DNA from: Streptomyces sp. SID12501 | Lineage (GTDB): Bacteria > Actinomycetota > Actinomycetes > Streptomycetales > Streptomycetaceae | Reading direction: 5' to 3' | Length of the DNA: 64,000 bases | NCBI RefSeq assembly: GCF_010550245.1 | Contig: NZ_JAAGLU010000036.1 | Span: forward strand, 52,166-116,165 | In this document: piece by piece, positions 51,881-60,638 of the stretch | How positions within the stretch are numbered: position 1 is the first letter of the stretch | Layout: every line of letters starts with the position of its first letter | Position numbers and translations under genes: made by a program | Notes under the pieces: generated by a model | What the model was told of the DNA's origin: nothing | What the model saw: only the letters and a program-made list of their open reading frames with translations | Database searches by the model: none

Positions 51881-52537
51881 CTAGGGGCCGGTCGGCGGGG
51901 CGATGACCAACTCGGTGTCCGGGTCGTGGTCGGCCTGCGGAGGGCCGGCGACGATCATGGTGGCTCGGGCCCACGGCTGCTCGCGCAGCATGAACGGCAC
52001 TTCCTCCAGCAGCCAGTTCGCCACGTGCTCCCGCTGCGCGGGGGAGTCACCGTCGCGGACGGCCAGCAGGCGCTGCTGCTCGTCGAGGTCGCCCTGCATC
52101 CACACCGAGGCGTCCAGCCGCGGGGCGAGCTCCTCGCGGATGACACCCGTGCCCTCGACCCAGACGAAGCCGGCACCGGCGGGGACGGTGATCGATCCGG
52201 GCCGGTCGTGTCCGATCCAGGCGGCAGGGCGGAAGTCCACCGCCTCACCCCGGTGCAGGGGCCGCAGGATGTTCTCGACGAGCACGGCGCCCCAGTCGAA
52301 ACAGGCGTGGTTCCAGGCGACGTCGTCGGTGTGCACGACGGCGGAGCCGGGCGCCGCGCCGCGCAGCCGCTCGGCCAGGGTCGTCTTGCCGGCGCCGCCC
52401 CGGCCGTCGATCGCGATCACCCGGGGACGTCCGGTGACGTCCGGTGACGCGTCGCGCAGCCGCCGGACGGCGTCGAGCACGGCCACCGCGTGCCGGCCGA
52501 CGGCCTCGGTCTCACCTGGACGCAGACGCATCGACAC
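51881..52537 (-). CDS. P-loop kinase, uridine kinase-like
   Basis: A 218-residue nucleotide-binding protein. Walker A IDGRGGAGKTTLAERL lies at about 43-58, HTDDVAWNHACFDWG follows, and an Arg-containing lid region comes later. It resembles actinobacterial uridine kinase-like proteins. The start is GTG at 52537 with an ATG two codons later. It is divergent from groES and convergent with the deacetylase pair. The substrate is not certain. Confidence 0.8.
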   Translation of the reverse strand: MSMRLRPGETEAVGRHAVAVLDAVRRLRDASPDVTGRPRVIAIDGRGGAGKTTLAERLRGAAPGSAVVHTDDVAWNHACFDWGAVLVENILRPLHRGEAVDFRPAAWIGHDRPGSITVPAGAGFVWVEGTGVIREELAPRLDASVWMQGDLDEQQRLLAVRDGDSPAQREHVANWLLEEVPFMLREQPWARATMIVAGPPQADHDPDTELVIAPPTGP

Positions 52538-52615
52538 CCTGTCTCCGAACCCTGTCCCCGACCCGCTTCACCGCGCCCCACGACCACCGGAAACCCGGCG
52601 CGACCGACGGCGGGA

Positions 52616-52642
52616 TTGGCACTCCGCTTGACCGAGTGCTAA
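52616..52642. promoter_or_regulatory. CIRCE operator 1 (HrcA)
   Basis: TTGGCACTC (52616-52624) and GAGTGCTAA (52634-52642) around a 9-base spacer, one base from the CIRCE consensus TTAGCACTC-N9-GAGTGCTAA. It overlaps the -35 region of the groES promoter. Confidence 0.92.
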
Positions 52643-52657
52643 TCGCGGTCATAGTCT
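52628..52657 (+). promoter_or_regulatory. groES promoter
   Basis: TTGACC (52628-52633) and TAGTCT (52652-52657) are 18 bases apart. The -35 lies in the first CIRCE and the expected start point falls at the second CIRCE. Confidence 0.6.
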
Positions 52658-52662
52658 CAGTT

Positions 52663-52689
52663 CTGGCACTCCCCCCTGGAGAGTGCCAA
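52663..52689. promoter_or_regulatory. CIRCE operator 2 (HrcA)
   Basis: CTGGCACTC (52663-52671) and GAGTGCCAA (52681-52689) with a 9-base spacer. Somewhat more diverged than the first copy, with the inner GCACTC/GAGTGC intact. Confidence 0.88.
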
Positions 52690-52786
52690 TAGCGACGGGC
52701 AGGTCCGGCACCCGCGACGACGGATCGACCTGGTCGCCACCTCAGACAGTTAACCCCGTGAGATCTCCGAAGGGGGAGGTCGGATC

Positions 52787-53095
52787 GTGACGACCACCAG
52801 CTCCAAGGTTGCCATCAAGCCGCTCGAGGACCGCATTGTGGTCCAGCCGCTCGAAGCCGAGCAGACCACGGCCTCTGGCCTGGTCATTCCGGACACCGCC
52901 AAGGAGAAGCCCCAGGAGGGCGTCGTCCTTGGTGTTGGCCCGGGCCGCTTCGAGAACGGCGAGCGGCTTCCGCTCGACGTGAAGACCGGCGACATCGTGC
53001 TGTACAGCAAGTACGGCGGCACCGAGGTGAAGTACAACGGCGAGGAGTATCTCGTCCTCTCGGCTCGCGACGTGCTCGCGATCGTAGAGAAGTAA
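52787..53095 (+). CDS. groES: Co-chaperonin GroES
   Basis: A 102-residue heptameric lid of the GroEL chaperonin. The family start IKPLEDRIVVQPLEAE, the mobile loop TTASGLVIPDTAKEKPQ and EYLVLSARDVLAIVEK at the end are all present. The start is GTG at 52787. Two CIRCE operators upstream show HrcA-type heat-shock control. groEL1 follows after 121 bases containing a long hairpin. Confidence 0.98.
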   Translation: MTTTSSKVAIKPLEDRIVVQPLEAEQTTASGLVIPDTAKEKPQEGVVLGVGPGRFENGERLPLDVKTGDIVLYSKYGGTEVKYNGEEYLVLSARDVLAIVEK

Positions 53096-53122
53096 TTCAC
53101 CCGGTTTTAACAGCATTGCAGT

Positions 53123-53179
53123 GAACTGCGCCCCTGGCCCCCGCGACTCTCAACAAGCCGGGTGCTGGGGGCGCGGTTC
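53123..53179 (+). promoter_or_regulatory. Long hairpin between groES and groEL
   Basis: A 12-bp stem (53123-53134 with 53168-53179, one wobble) encloses a GC-rich 33-base loop. It may be a processing or attenuation site that sets the groES:groEL ratio. Confidence 0.5.
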
Positions 53180-53216
53180 GTTCACCCAAGTTTTCCGAGA
53201 GGGCTGAACCGCTCCC

Positions 53217-54836
53217 ATGGCGAAGATCCTGAAGTTCGACGAGGACGCCCGTCGCGCCCTCGAGCGCGGCGTCAACAAGCTTGCCGACACGGTCAAGGTG
53301 ACGATCGGCCCCCGGGGCCGCAACGTCGTCATCGACAAGAAGTTCGGCGCTCCCACCATCACCAACGACGGCGTCACCATCGCCCGCGAGGTCGAGCTCG
53401 ACGACCCGTTCGAGAACCTCGGCGCCCAGCTGGTGAAGGAGGTGGCGACCAAGACCAACGACATCGCGGGTGACGGTACGACCACCGCCACCGTGCTGGC
53501 CCAGGCGCTCGTCCGCGAGGGCCTGAGGAACGTCGCAGCCGGCGCCTCCCCGGCCGCTCTGAAGAAGGGCATCGACGCGGCGGTCAAGGCTGTGTCCGAG
53601 GAACTCCTCGCGACCGCCCGCCCGATCGAGGAGAAGTCCGACATCGCCGCCGTGGCCGCGCTCTCCGCGCAGGACACGCAGGTCGGCGACCTCATCGCCG
53701 AGGCGATGGACAAGGTCGGCAAGGACGGTGTCATCACCGTCGAGGAGTCCAACACCTTCGGCCTGGAGCTGGAGTTCACCGAGGGCATGGCCTTCGACAA
53801 GGGCTACCTGTCCCCGTACATGGTGTCCGACCAGGAGCGTATGGAGGCCGTCCTCGACGACCCGTACATCCTGATCCACCAGGGCAAGATCGGCTCCATC
53901 CAGGACCTGCTGCCGCTGCTGGAGAAGGTCATCCAGACCAACTCCTCCAAGCCGCTCCTGATCATCGCCGAGGACGTCGAGGGCGAGGCCCTGTCGACCC
54001 TGGTCGTGAACAAGATCCGCGGCACCTTCAACGCGGTCGCGGTCAAGGCCCCCGGCTTCGGCGACCGCCGCAAGGCGATGCTCGGCGACATGGCCGCGCT
54101 CACCGGCGCCGAGGTCATCGCCGAGGAGGTCGGCCTCAAGCTCGACCAGGTCGGCCTCGACGTGCTGGGCACCGCCCGCCGCGTCACCATCTCGAAGGAC
54201 GACACGGTCATCGTCGACGGCGGCGGCGACAGTGGCGCCGTGACCGGCCGCGTCAACCAGATCAAGGCCGAGATCGAGAACACCGACTCCGACTGGGACC
54301 GCGAGAAGCTCCAGGAGCGCCTCGCGAAGCTGGCCGGCGGCGTGTGCGTGATCAAGGTCGGCGCCGCCACCGAGGTGGAGCTGAAGGAGAAGAAGCACCG
54401 TCTCGAGGACGCCATCTCCGCGACCCGCGCCGCGGTCGAAGAGGGCATCGTCTCCGGTGGTGGCTCCGCGCTCGTCCACGCCGTGAAGATCCTCGAGGGC
54501 AACCTCGGCAAGACCGGCGACGAGGCGACGGGTGTCGCGGTCGTCCGCAAGGCCGCCGTCGAGCCGCTGCGCTGGATCGCCGAGAACGCCGGCCTGGAGG
54601 GTTACGTCATCACCGCCAAGGTCGCCGAGCTCGACAAGGGCCAGGGCTTCAACGCCGCGACCGGCGAGTACGGCGACCTGGTCAAGCAGGGCGTCATCGA
54701 CCCGGTCAAGGTCACCCGCTCCGCCCTGGAGAACGCGGCCTCGATCGCCTCCCTCCTCCTCACGACCGAGACCCTGGTCGTCGAGAAGAAGGAAGAGGAC
54801 GAGCCGGCCGCCGGTGGCCACGGCCACTCCCACTGA
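53217..54836 (+). CDS. groEL1: Chaperonin GroEL1 with His-rich C-terminus
   Basis: A 539-residue 60-kDa chaperonin. ATP-site motifs GPRGRNVV and DGTTTATVLA are intact and the length is standard. The C-terminus ends GGHGHSH rather than the GGM repeats of E. coli, which is typical of the actinobacterial GroEL1 that sits behind groES; a second, separate groEL is expected elsewhere. A strong terminator follows. Heat-shock regulation comes through the CIRCE sites before groES. Confidence 0.97.
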   Translation: MAKILKFDEDARRALERGVNKLADTVKVTIGPRGRNVVIDKKFGAPTITNDGVTIAREVELDDPFENLGAQLVKEVATKTNDIAGDGTTTATVLAQALVREGLRNVAAGASPAALKKGIDAAVKAVSEELLATARPIEEKSDIAAVAALSAQDTQVGDLIAEAMDKVGKDGVITVEESNTFGLELEFTEGMAFDKGYLSPYMVSDQERMEAVLDDPYILIHQGKIGSIQDLLPLLEKVIQTNSSKPLLIIAEDVEGEALSTLVVNKIRGTFNAVAVKAPGFGDRRKAMLGDMAALTGAEVIAEEVGLKLDQVGLDVLGTARRVTISKDDTVIVDGGGDSGAVTGRVNQIKAEIENTDSDWDREKLQERLAKLAGGVCVIKVGAATEVELKEKKHRLEDAISATRAAVEEGIVSGGGSALVHAVKILEGNLGKTGDEATGVAVVRKAAVEPLRWIAENAGLEGYVITAKVAELDKGQGFNAATGEYGDLVKQGVIDPVKVTRSALENAASIASLLLTTETLVVEKKEEDEPAAGGHGHSH

Positions 54837-54859
54837 GCCAACGGCTCACGCAGCACGAA

Positions 54860-54894
54860 GAAACCCCCCGTTCCTGGCTGGAACGGGGGGTTTC
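54860..54894 (+). terminator. Terminator of the groES-groEL operon
   Basis: A perfect 15-bp stem GAAACCCCCCGTTCC with its complement (54860-54874 with 54880-54894), loop TGGCT, 24 bases after groEL1. Confidence 0.92.
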
Positions 54895-54962
54895 TCCCTT
54901 CGCGGGCGGTCAGATGATCCCCGTACGCACGCACCCCAACTGCTCTGCCCCTCTGCTGCTCT

Positions 54963-55670
54963 CTACTGCTCCAACGAGTCCAGCACCCCGAGCTGACCCA
55001 TCAGCCCCAGCCGGTCGTACTCCCACCAGCCCTCGACGATCTTCCCGTCCGTGTCGAACCGGTGGATGGTCGTGCCGGTCATCGAGACCTTCCTGCCGCT
55101 GCTGGGAATCCCGAGGAATTCGCCCCGCTGTGTCCCGTTCCACATCCAGCGGGTGCAGACCCGGTCGCCCTGGGCGATCTGCTCGTGCACCGTGAACGCG
55201 AAGTCGAAGCCCTCGCGCCACATCTGCATCTCGCGCCGGGCCGCGTCCAGCCCGACGACATCCTGCTCGTTGGACGGGTCGTGGTCGTGGTAACTCTCCA
55301 CGAACAGGTCGTTGAGCGGGGGCAGTTCACCATGGGTGGCGATCACCTCGAAGAACCGCCGCGCGGTGTCCGCGCACAACTGCTCGTCCCGCACCACGTC
55401 CAGATCCGTGAACGTCGGCATCCCGTCGCACAGAGCGGCCATCTCCCGCGAGATCCTGTCGGTCTCGGGAAGGTTCGAGTTCCGCATCGCCTCCTCGTAC
55501 GACGGGAACTCCACGATCTCGACGAAGTGCGACGAGTCCGAGAGATCCTTGCCGACCAGCGTGTGCGTCGCGCTCCGCTTCCCCCTGGTCTGTTCGACCC
55601 AGGAGTCCATCAGCCGGTTCATCTCGTCGAACCGACTGGTTCTGCAGTCAATCAGCTGTACGAATGTCAT
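54963..55670 (-). CDS. Two-domain SnoaL-like/ester-cyclase-type protein
   Basis: A 235-residue protein. The N-terminal 95 residues look like a small alpha/beta barrel with HTLVGKDLSDSSHFVEIVEFPSYEEA. The C-terminal 130 residues are a SnoaL-like domain with the ester-cyclase pattern ESYHDHDPSNEQ, WREGFDFAFTVHEQIAQGDRV and TGTTIHRFDTDGKI. The ATG at 55670 follows GGAGGCGGCGCC. It could bind or cyclise a small metabolite, but no pathway genes are next to it. Confidence 0.82.
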   Translation of the reverse strand: MTFVQLIDCRTSRFDEMNRLMDSWVEQTRGKRSATHTLVGKDLSDSSHFVEIVEFPSYEEAMRNSNLPETDRISREMAALCDGMPTFTDLDVVRDEQLCADTARRFFEVIATHGELPPLNDLFVESYHDHDPSNEQDVVGLDAARREMQMWREGFDFAFTVHEQIAQGDRVCTRWMWNGTQRGEFLGIPSSGRKVSMTGTTIHRFDTDGKIVEGWWEYDRLGLMGQLGVLDSLEQ

Positions 55671-55772
55671 GGCGCCGCCTCCGGCCCCCCTGGGTCCGGT
55701 ACCTCTATCCATACTCCCACCGGAGGCGCGGCACCACCTCTTCCACCAACACCGGGAGAGGCCGTACAGGCG

Positions 55773-56546
55773 TCACTGAGGCCCGTACTTGCGCCCCGTC
55801 TTCGACGAGATCCCGCCCAGCAGCGCCCTGGGCGTCACCTTCACCACTCCCATCAGCGCCTTGTAGCGCGGGTCGGGAATCGACAGGGACTTGCCCCGGG
55901 CCAGATCGGCGAGCGCCGACGCGACCAGCTTGTCCGCGTCCAGCCACATCCAGTTCGGGATGTTGTCGGTCCCCATCCCGGCTCGCTCGTGGAACTCCGT
56001 GCGCACGAAACCGGGAGCCAGCGCCATCAGCCGCACCCCGCTCCCCGCCAGGTCCTTCGCCGCGCCCTGAGTGAACTGCACGACCCACGCCTTCGACGCC
56101 CCGTACGTACCCCGCGGCACGAAGGCGGCGACGGACGCCACATTGACGACACCCCCACGCCCTCGCTCCCGCATGGCCTCGGCCGCCGCACCGGTCAGCC
56201 GCAGCACCGCCTCGCAGTGCACCTTGAGCATCCTCAGTTCGTCCGCCATCGACACGTCGAGATAGCGGCCCTTGTTGCCGAAGCCGGCGTTGTTGACCAG
56301 CAGGTCGACGGGGTTCTTGCGGTCGCCGAGGCGATCGGCCACCGCCTCGATGCCGACGTCCGTCGCGAGGTCGGCGCTCAGCACCTCCGCCTCGATGCCG
56401 TGCCGGTCGTGCAGTTCGGTCGCCTGCTCGCCGAGCCGCTTGGCGTCGCGCGCCACCAGGACGAGGTTGTGGCCGTCGGCCGCCAGCCGCCGCGCGAACG
56501 CGGCGCCGATTCCCGCGGTCGATCCCGTAATCAGAGCCGTTGTCAT
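55773..56546 (-). CDS. Short-chain dehydrogenase/reductase
   Basis: A 257-residue classical SDR. The cofactor motif TGSTAGIG is near residue 8, NNAG near residue 90, and the catalytic Tyr-x-x-x-Lys is YGASK near residue 150 with a Ser about 13 residues earlier (VNVASVAAF). LVARD after the second strand suggests NADP preference. The substrate is unknown. Confidence 0.9.
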   Translation of the reverse strand: MTTALITGSTAGIGAAFARRLAADGHNLVLVARDAKRLGEQATELHDRHGIEAEVLSADLATDVGIEAVADRLGDRKNPVDLLVNNAGFGNKGRYLDVSMADELRMLKVHCEAVLRLTGAAAEAMRERGRGGVVNVASVAAFVPRGTYGASKAWVVQFTQGAAKDLAGSGVRLMALAPGFVRTEFHERAGMGTDNIPNWMWLDADKLVASALADLARGKSLSIPDPRYKALMGVVKVTPRALLGGISSKTGRKYGPQ

Positions 56547-56667
56547 GGCGCAAGATTAGTGACCCCGACCGTGCTCGTCCGCCCCCTGCACGCTCCCTCC
56601 CGATCGTGAAGGCCCCGGGCGGGGCCTTCACGCAATCCCTTGTCAGCAGCCGTACCGTCCCCGTCCG

Positions 56668-57330
56668 TCAGCCGTACTTCTTCACATACTCGCGAACCGT
56701 GGTCGCCGCCTCCGAATGCAGCGCCGCACCGGCCGTGAGCAGCCGTGGCAGCAGTGCCCGCTCGGTCGTCAGCGCCCGGAAGTACAGGGCGACCGTCACG
56801 TCGTGGTCCGGCCGGTGCACGATGTCGACCGAGTCGCCCGCCCGTATCGCGCCCGGCTCGATCACTCGCAGATAGGCGCCCGGCGCACCCCGCTCCGTGA
56901 ACCGTTTCACCCACTTTTTCTCACCCAGATGGCCCTGAAACGTCACGCAGGGGATACGCCCGCTGGTGACCTCGAGGACCACCTCGGAACCGATCAGCCA
57001 GCGCTCGCCGATCAGCGCGCCGGACACGTCGAGGCCCCGGGTGGTGACGTTCTCGCCGAACATCCCGTCGCGCAGCGGGCGGCCCAACTCGCGCTCCCAT
57101 TCGTCGAGATCCTCGCGCGCGACCGCGTACACCGCCTGTTCGTCGCCGCCGTGATGCTGCTTGGAACACACCGAGTCCCCGGCCAGACCGCTGCCGCCGA
57201 TTCCCTTGGGCCCGGGCGCCGAGATCCGGACCGGCCCGTCCACCGGCCGCTTGTCGATAGCGGTGCCCTGCGGATGATCCGTGTACGGCACGGACCGCGC
57301 ACGACCCACGTTCACCGACAGCACCTTCAT
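56668..57330 (-). CDS. MOSC domain protein (YiiM-like)
   Basis: A 220-residue MOSC-fold protein. Its family motifs are DSVCSKQHHGGDEQAVYAVAR, GMFGENVTTRGLDVSGALIGERW and the conserved Cys in SGRIPCVTFQGHLGEKKW. A helical C-terminal extension of the YiiM type follows. MOSC proteins handle molybdopterin-linked sulfur or reduce N-hydroxylated compounds. The ATG at 57330 starts MKVLSVNVGR. It is divergent from a LysR regulator that may control it. Confidence 0.88.
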   Translation of the reverse strand: MKVLSVNVGRARSVPYTDHPQGTAIDKRPVDGPVRISAPGPKGIGGSGLAGDSVCSKQHHGGDEQAVYAVAREDLDEWERELGRPLRDGMFGENVTTRGLDVSGALIGERWLIGSEVVLEVTSGRIPCVTFQGHLGEKKWVKRFTERGAPGAYLRVIEPGAIRAGDSVDIVHRPDHDVTVALYFRALTTERALLPRLLTAGAALHSEAATTVREYVKKYG

Positions 57331-57455
57331 CACGGCACTCGCCCCCGTACTCGTCACTTCGACACCACATTCAGATCAATGACCACGACCACACGCTAAG
57401 TCACTCATGCCCAAAGTGTCGACGCGTTATTCGCCAACATCCCCAAGCTTCACTT

Positions 57456-57470
57456 ATGATCGAAAAATGA
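57456..57470 (+). promoter_or_regulatory. Four-codon leader ORF overlapping the LysR start
   Basis: ATG ATC GAA AAA TGA: its TGA overlaps the regulator's ATG as ATGA. The nonamer ATGATCGAA occurs here and again at the start of the regulator gene (57467), so this could be a coupled leader or a chance direct repeat. Confidence 0.3.
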
Positions 57471-58366
57471 TCGAAGCCCGTCATCTCCGTGTCCTGCGCG
57501 CTGTGGCCACCACCGGCTCCTTCTCGGCGGCGGGCCGCGAACTGGGCTGCACCCAGCCCGCCGTGAGCCAGCAGATGAAGGCGCTCGAAGCCTCGGTCGG
57601 CACCCCGCTGCTCATCCGCAGCGGGCGAGAGATGCGTCTGACCCAGGCGGGCGAAGCCCTGGTGCGACACGCGGCCGGCATCCTCTCGGGCCTCACGGCG
57701 GCGGAGGAGGAGGTCGCCGCGATCGCCGGTCTGCGGGCGGGGCGGGTCCGGCTGGTCTCCTTCCCCAGCGGCAGCTCCACCCTCGTCCCGACGGCCCTCG
57801 CCGCCCTGCGCGCCGCCCACCCCGGCACCCGGGTCTCCCTGGAGGAGGCCGAACCCCCGCACTCCGTCGAAATGTTGCGCCAGGGCGACTGCGACGTGGC
57901 CCTCGCCTTCCGGTACGAGAGCGCGGCCGGCGCCGGCGAGTGGGACGACCTGGTGGTCCGCCCCCTACTCACCGACCGGCTCGTCGGCCTCGTACCCGAA
58001 GGTCACCGGTTGTCCCGCGCCGAGTCGGTCGCCCTCGGCGAACTCGCCGCCGAGTCGTGGATCGCCGGCTGCCCGCGCTGCCGTGGCCAGCTCGTCGAGG
58101 CCTGCGAGAGCGCGGGCTTCACCCCTCGTATCGACTTCGCCACCGACGACTACCCCGCGGTGATCGGCCTGGTGAGCGCGGGACTGGGCGTGGCGGTCCT
58201 GCCCCAGCTCGCCATCGAGTCCGTACGGCCGCGGGGTGCGCGCACGGTGACGCTGGAACCGGCGGTACGGCGGGAGATCGTCGCGCTGACCCTGCCCGAC
58301 CTGGCGCAGGTGCCGGCGGTGGCGGCGACGCTGGAGCAGTTGGCGCGGGCGGCGACGCGAACCTGA
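57467..58366 (+). CDS. LysR-family transcriptional regulator
   Basis: A 299-residue regulator. The winged helix-turn-helix occupies about 1-60 (LRVLRAVATTGSFSAAGREL, CTQPAVSQQMKALE). The ligand-binding domain fills about 90-295 and has two Cys in AGCPRCRGQ. It is divergent from the MOSC gene with a 136-bp shared region, the usual arrangement for a LysR regulator and its target. Confidence 0.9.
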   Translation: MIEARHLRVLRAVATTGSFSAAGRELGCTQPAVSQQMKALEASVGTPLLIRSGREMRLTQAGEALVRHAAGILSGLTAAEEEVAAIAGLRAGRVRLVSFPSGSSTLVPTALAALRAAHPGTRVSLEEAEPPHSVEMLRQGDCDVALAFRYESAAGAGEWDDLVVRPLLTDRLVGLVPEGHRLSRAESVALGELAAESWIAGCPRCRGQLVEACESAGFTPRIDFATDDYPAVIGLVSAGLGVAVLPQLAIESVRPRGARTVTLEPAVRREIVALTLPDLAQVPAVAATLEQLARAATRT

Positions 58367-58395
58367 GGCGCGCCGGCCTTGGAAGAAACGTTCCT

Positions 58396-58725
58396 TCAGT
58401 TGTTCGAACCGAGGTGCCCGCCACCGGCCGACGCCGACACCAGCCGGTTGCGCGCCCGTCCCATCAGCTCTTCGCGTTCGTCCTCGGTCAACCCGCCCCA
58501 CACGCCGTAGGGCTCACGCACCGCCAGTGCGTGCGCCGCGCACTGCGCGCGGACCGGGCATCTCATGCAGACCTCCTTGGCCGAGTTCTCGCGAGCGCTC
58601 CGTGCCGCACCGCGCTCTCCTTCCGGGTGGAAGAAGAGCGAGCTGTCGACCCCGCGGCAGGCCGCGAGGAGCTGCCAGTCCCAGAGGTCCGCGTTCGGAC
58701 CGGGAAGGCGGGAGAAATCTGCCAT
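58396..58725 (-). CDS. whiD: WhiB-family iron-sulfur regulator WhiD
   Basis: A 109-residue WhiB-like protein. The cluster-binding Cys residues are Cys23, Cys53, Cys56 and Cys62, followed by the GVWGG turn at 74-78 and a basic end (MGRARNRLV) for DNA or sigma-factor contact. The sequence from MADFSRLPGPNADLWDWQLL onward is that of S. coelicolor WhiD as I remember it, needed for late sporulation and spore maturation. WhiB proteins act with region 4 of the main sigma factor. It is divergent from bldM. Confidence 0.96.
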   Translation of the reverse strand: MADFSRLPGPNADLWDWQLLAACRGVDSSLFFHPEGERGAARSARENSAKEVCMRCPVRAQCAAHALAVREPYGVWGGLTEDEREELMGRARNRLVSASAGGGHLGSNN

Positions 58726-59127
58726 TGCGTGTCCCCTTGTTGCCGTTCTGGGCTGTATTGGTGCCCCTGACCGTACAACTACGATCTAAGGAGATGAAAA
58801 TATGACTCATTGCGAATCTAGCCTCAGACACCAATAAAAGGGAAGAAAAACGTCTGAATGGGGCATAGGTTGTGTTGAAAGCTTGAGGGTCTGTTGTGCA
58901 TGTCTGCACCGTGTGCGGGCCCTCACGTAGAGTGCCGAAGACGACACACAGCCCCGTAACTCTTTCGAGTGACCATCGTTGAGAGTGCGAGGCGGTTGGA
59001 GGGACAAGCGCTCGAACGGGCGGCAGTACCCACTGCCGGGAAATTCGGTCGAGCGTCAACCGCACAGGTGACGATAAGTACCAGCCTGGAGGCTCAAGGT
59101 GACGCGCATCAGCTGCGGAGGGCGGCC
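58726..59127. other. Divergent developmental regulatory region between whiD and bldM
   Basis: A 402-bp stretch without a gene. Its base composition is less GC-rich near whiD (58785-58870). It contains the sigma-BldN-type promoter for bldM at 58955-58982 and the start of the bldM leader. A 5' leader of over 140 bases before the bldM ATG is implied. No clear sigma-WhiG promoter was seen. Confidence 0.7.
58955..58982 (+). promoter_or_regulatory. Sigma-BldN-type promoter of bldM (P1)
   Basis: CGTAAC (58955-58960) and CGTTGA (58977-58982) with a 16-base spacer match the consensus I remember for the developmental ECF sigma factor BldN, whose known target is bldM P1. Confidence 0.75.
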
Positions 59128-59739
59128 ATGACATCCGTCCTCGTCTGCGACGACTCCCCGCTTGCCCGAGAGGCGCTCCGCCGCGCGGTCGCGACCGTGC
59201 CCGGTGTCGAGCGCGTGACCACGGCGGCCAACGGCGAGGAAGTCCTCCGCCGTTGGGGTGCCGACCGTTCGGACCTGATTCTGATGGACGTACGCATGCC
59301 CGGTCTGGGCGGCGTCGAGACGGTCCGGCGGCTGTTGTCCGCCGACCCCGGAGCACGCATCATCATGCTCACCGTCGCCGAGGACCTGGACGGCGTGGCG
59401 CTCGCCGTCGCCGCCGGTGCCCGCGGCTATCTGCACAAGGACGCCTCGCGCGCCGAACTGCGGGCCACGGTGACGCACGCGCTGGCCGACCCGACCTGGC
59501 GGCTCGCGCCGCGCCGGCTGCGCTCGGCCGAGATGGGCGCCGCGCCCACGCTCACCGCGCGCGAGATCCAGGTCCTGGAAGGCATGAGCCACGGCCGGTC
59601 GAACGCGGAGATCGGACGCGAACTGTTCCTCTCCGAGGACACGGTGAAGACGCACGCCAGGCGCCTGTTCAAGAAGCTCGGCGCCTCGGACCGGGCGCAC
59701 GCGGTGGCGCTCGGTTTCCGGTGGGGTCTGGTCCGTTAA
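59128..59739 (+). CDS. bldM: Developmental response regulator BldM
   Basis: A 203-residue orphan response regulator required for aerial hyphae and sporulation. The receiver domain (about 1-120) has the acidic pair Asp8-Asp9 and the phosphosite position Asp54 (LILMDVRMPG). The LuxR-type helix-turn-helix occupies about 140-200 (LTAREIQVLEGMSHGRSNAEI, EDTVKTHARRLFKKLG). The ATG follows GGAGG. The sequence matches BldM as remembered, including length. Confidence 0.97.
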   Translation: MTSVLVCDDSPLAREALRRAVATVPGVERVTTAANGEEVLRRWGADRSDLILMDVRMPGLGGVETVRRLLSADPGARIIMLTVAEDLDGVALAVAAGARGYLHKDASRAELRATVTHALADPTWRLAPRRLRSAEMGAAPTLTAREIQVLEGMSHGRSNAEIGRELFLSEDTVKTHARRLFKKLGASDRAHAVALGFRWGLVR

Positions 59740-59905
59740 GTGGACCTCACCGGGGGCGGAGAAGTCCCCGTCCACCGCAAGGTGGGCGGGGGTCGCGAAA
59801 CGGCCCGCCGGGTGCCCGCTCCTCGTTTCGGCGCGGATGCCGCATCCTTGAGGTGTGGAGTTCCTCGGGGACAAGTCGGTCGAGCGGAAGGGGAGGGCGC
59901 AGGAG

Positions 59906-60583
59906 ATGAGTTCCGGCGCACCTGCTCATAACGCTTCGGTGCACAACAACGGACGCGGTGCCACGGAGAGAGCGGCGCCAAGGCACCATGGTCCGATGCG
60001 TGACGACGAGGCGGCTTATGCCCATGGGGTGATTGGTGGTCTCGTCCACCGTGCCGTCGACGGGGACGAGCAGGCAACGCATGACCTGCTCGCCCATGTC
60101 CACCCCCTCGCCCTGCGCTACTGCCGCACCCGGCTGTCCCGGCTGCCGGGCGACGCGCGGCACTTCGTGGAGGACCTGGCGCAGGAGGTCTGTGTCGCCG
60201 TACTCCTGGCCCTGCCGCGCTACCGTGACACCGGACGCCCGTTCGAGGCGTTTGTCTTCGCTATCGCCGCGCACAAGGTCGCCGACCTCCAGCGCGCCGC
60301 GATGCGCCACCCGGGTTCGACGGCGGTCCCCTCGGACGAGATGCCGGAACGCCCCGACGACTCCCTGGGCCCGGAGGAACGCGCTCTCCTCAGCAGTGAC
60401 GCCGAATGGGCCAAGAAACTCATGGCCAACCTCCCGGAGAACCAGCGCGAACTTCTCCTGCTGCGCATCGCGGTGGGCCTCACGGCGGAGGAGACGGGCC
60501 AGATGTTGGGAATGTCACCCGGCGCGGTGCGTGTGGCCCAGCATCGCGCGTTGAACCGGCTGCGGGCACTGGCGGAGCAGTAA
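59906..60583 (+). CDS. shbA: Alternative sigma factor ShbA (SigD-like)
   Basis: A sigma-70 family protein of about 225 residues from ATG 59906, or 195 from ATG 59996 (MRDDEAAYAHG), which matches the remembered length of orthologues. Region 2 (FVEDLAQEVCVAVLLALPRY, FVFAIAAHKVADLQRAA) and region 4 (LPENQRELLLLRIAVGLTAEE, MSPGAVRVAQHRALNRLRAL) are intact. The position between bldM and guaB matches S. coelicolor SCO4769 and mycobacterial sigD. In S. griseus this factor drives transcription of the principal sigma gene hrdB. Confidence 0.82.
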   Translation: MSSGAPAHNASVHNNGRGATERAAPRHHGPMRDDEAAYAHGVIGGLVHRAVDGDEQATHDLLAHVHPLALRYCRTRLSRLPGDARHFVEDLAQEVCVAVLLALPRYRDTGRPFEAFVFAIAAHKVADLQRAAMRHPGSTAVPSDEMPERPDDSLGPEERALLSSDAEWAKKLMANLPENQRELLLLRIAVGLTAEETGQMLGMSPGAVRVAQHRALNRLRALAEQ

Positions 60584-60638
60584 GGCCCCACGGTCGACTG
60601 ACTCCCTTTTCCTGGGCCTGTGTGAACGGCCGGAGCAC

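Noticed and set aside
58726..58950. Sigma-WhiG promoter for whiD or bldM
   Set aside because: I searched for TAAA-N15-GCCGATAA-like pairs on both strands and found no acceptable match.
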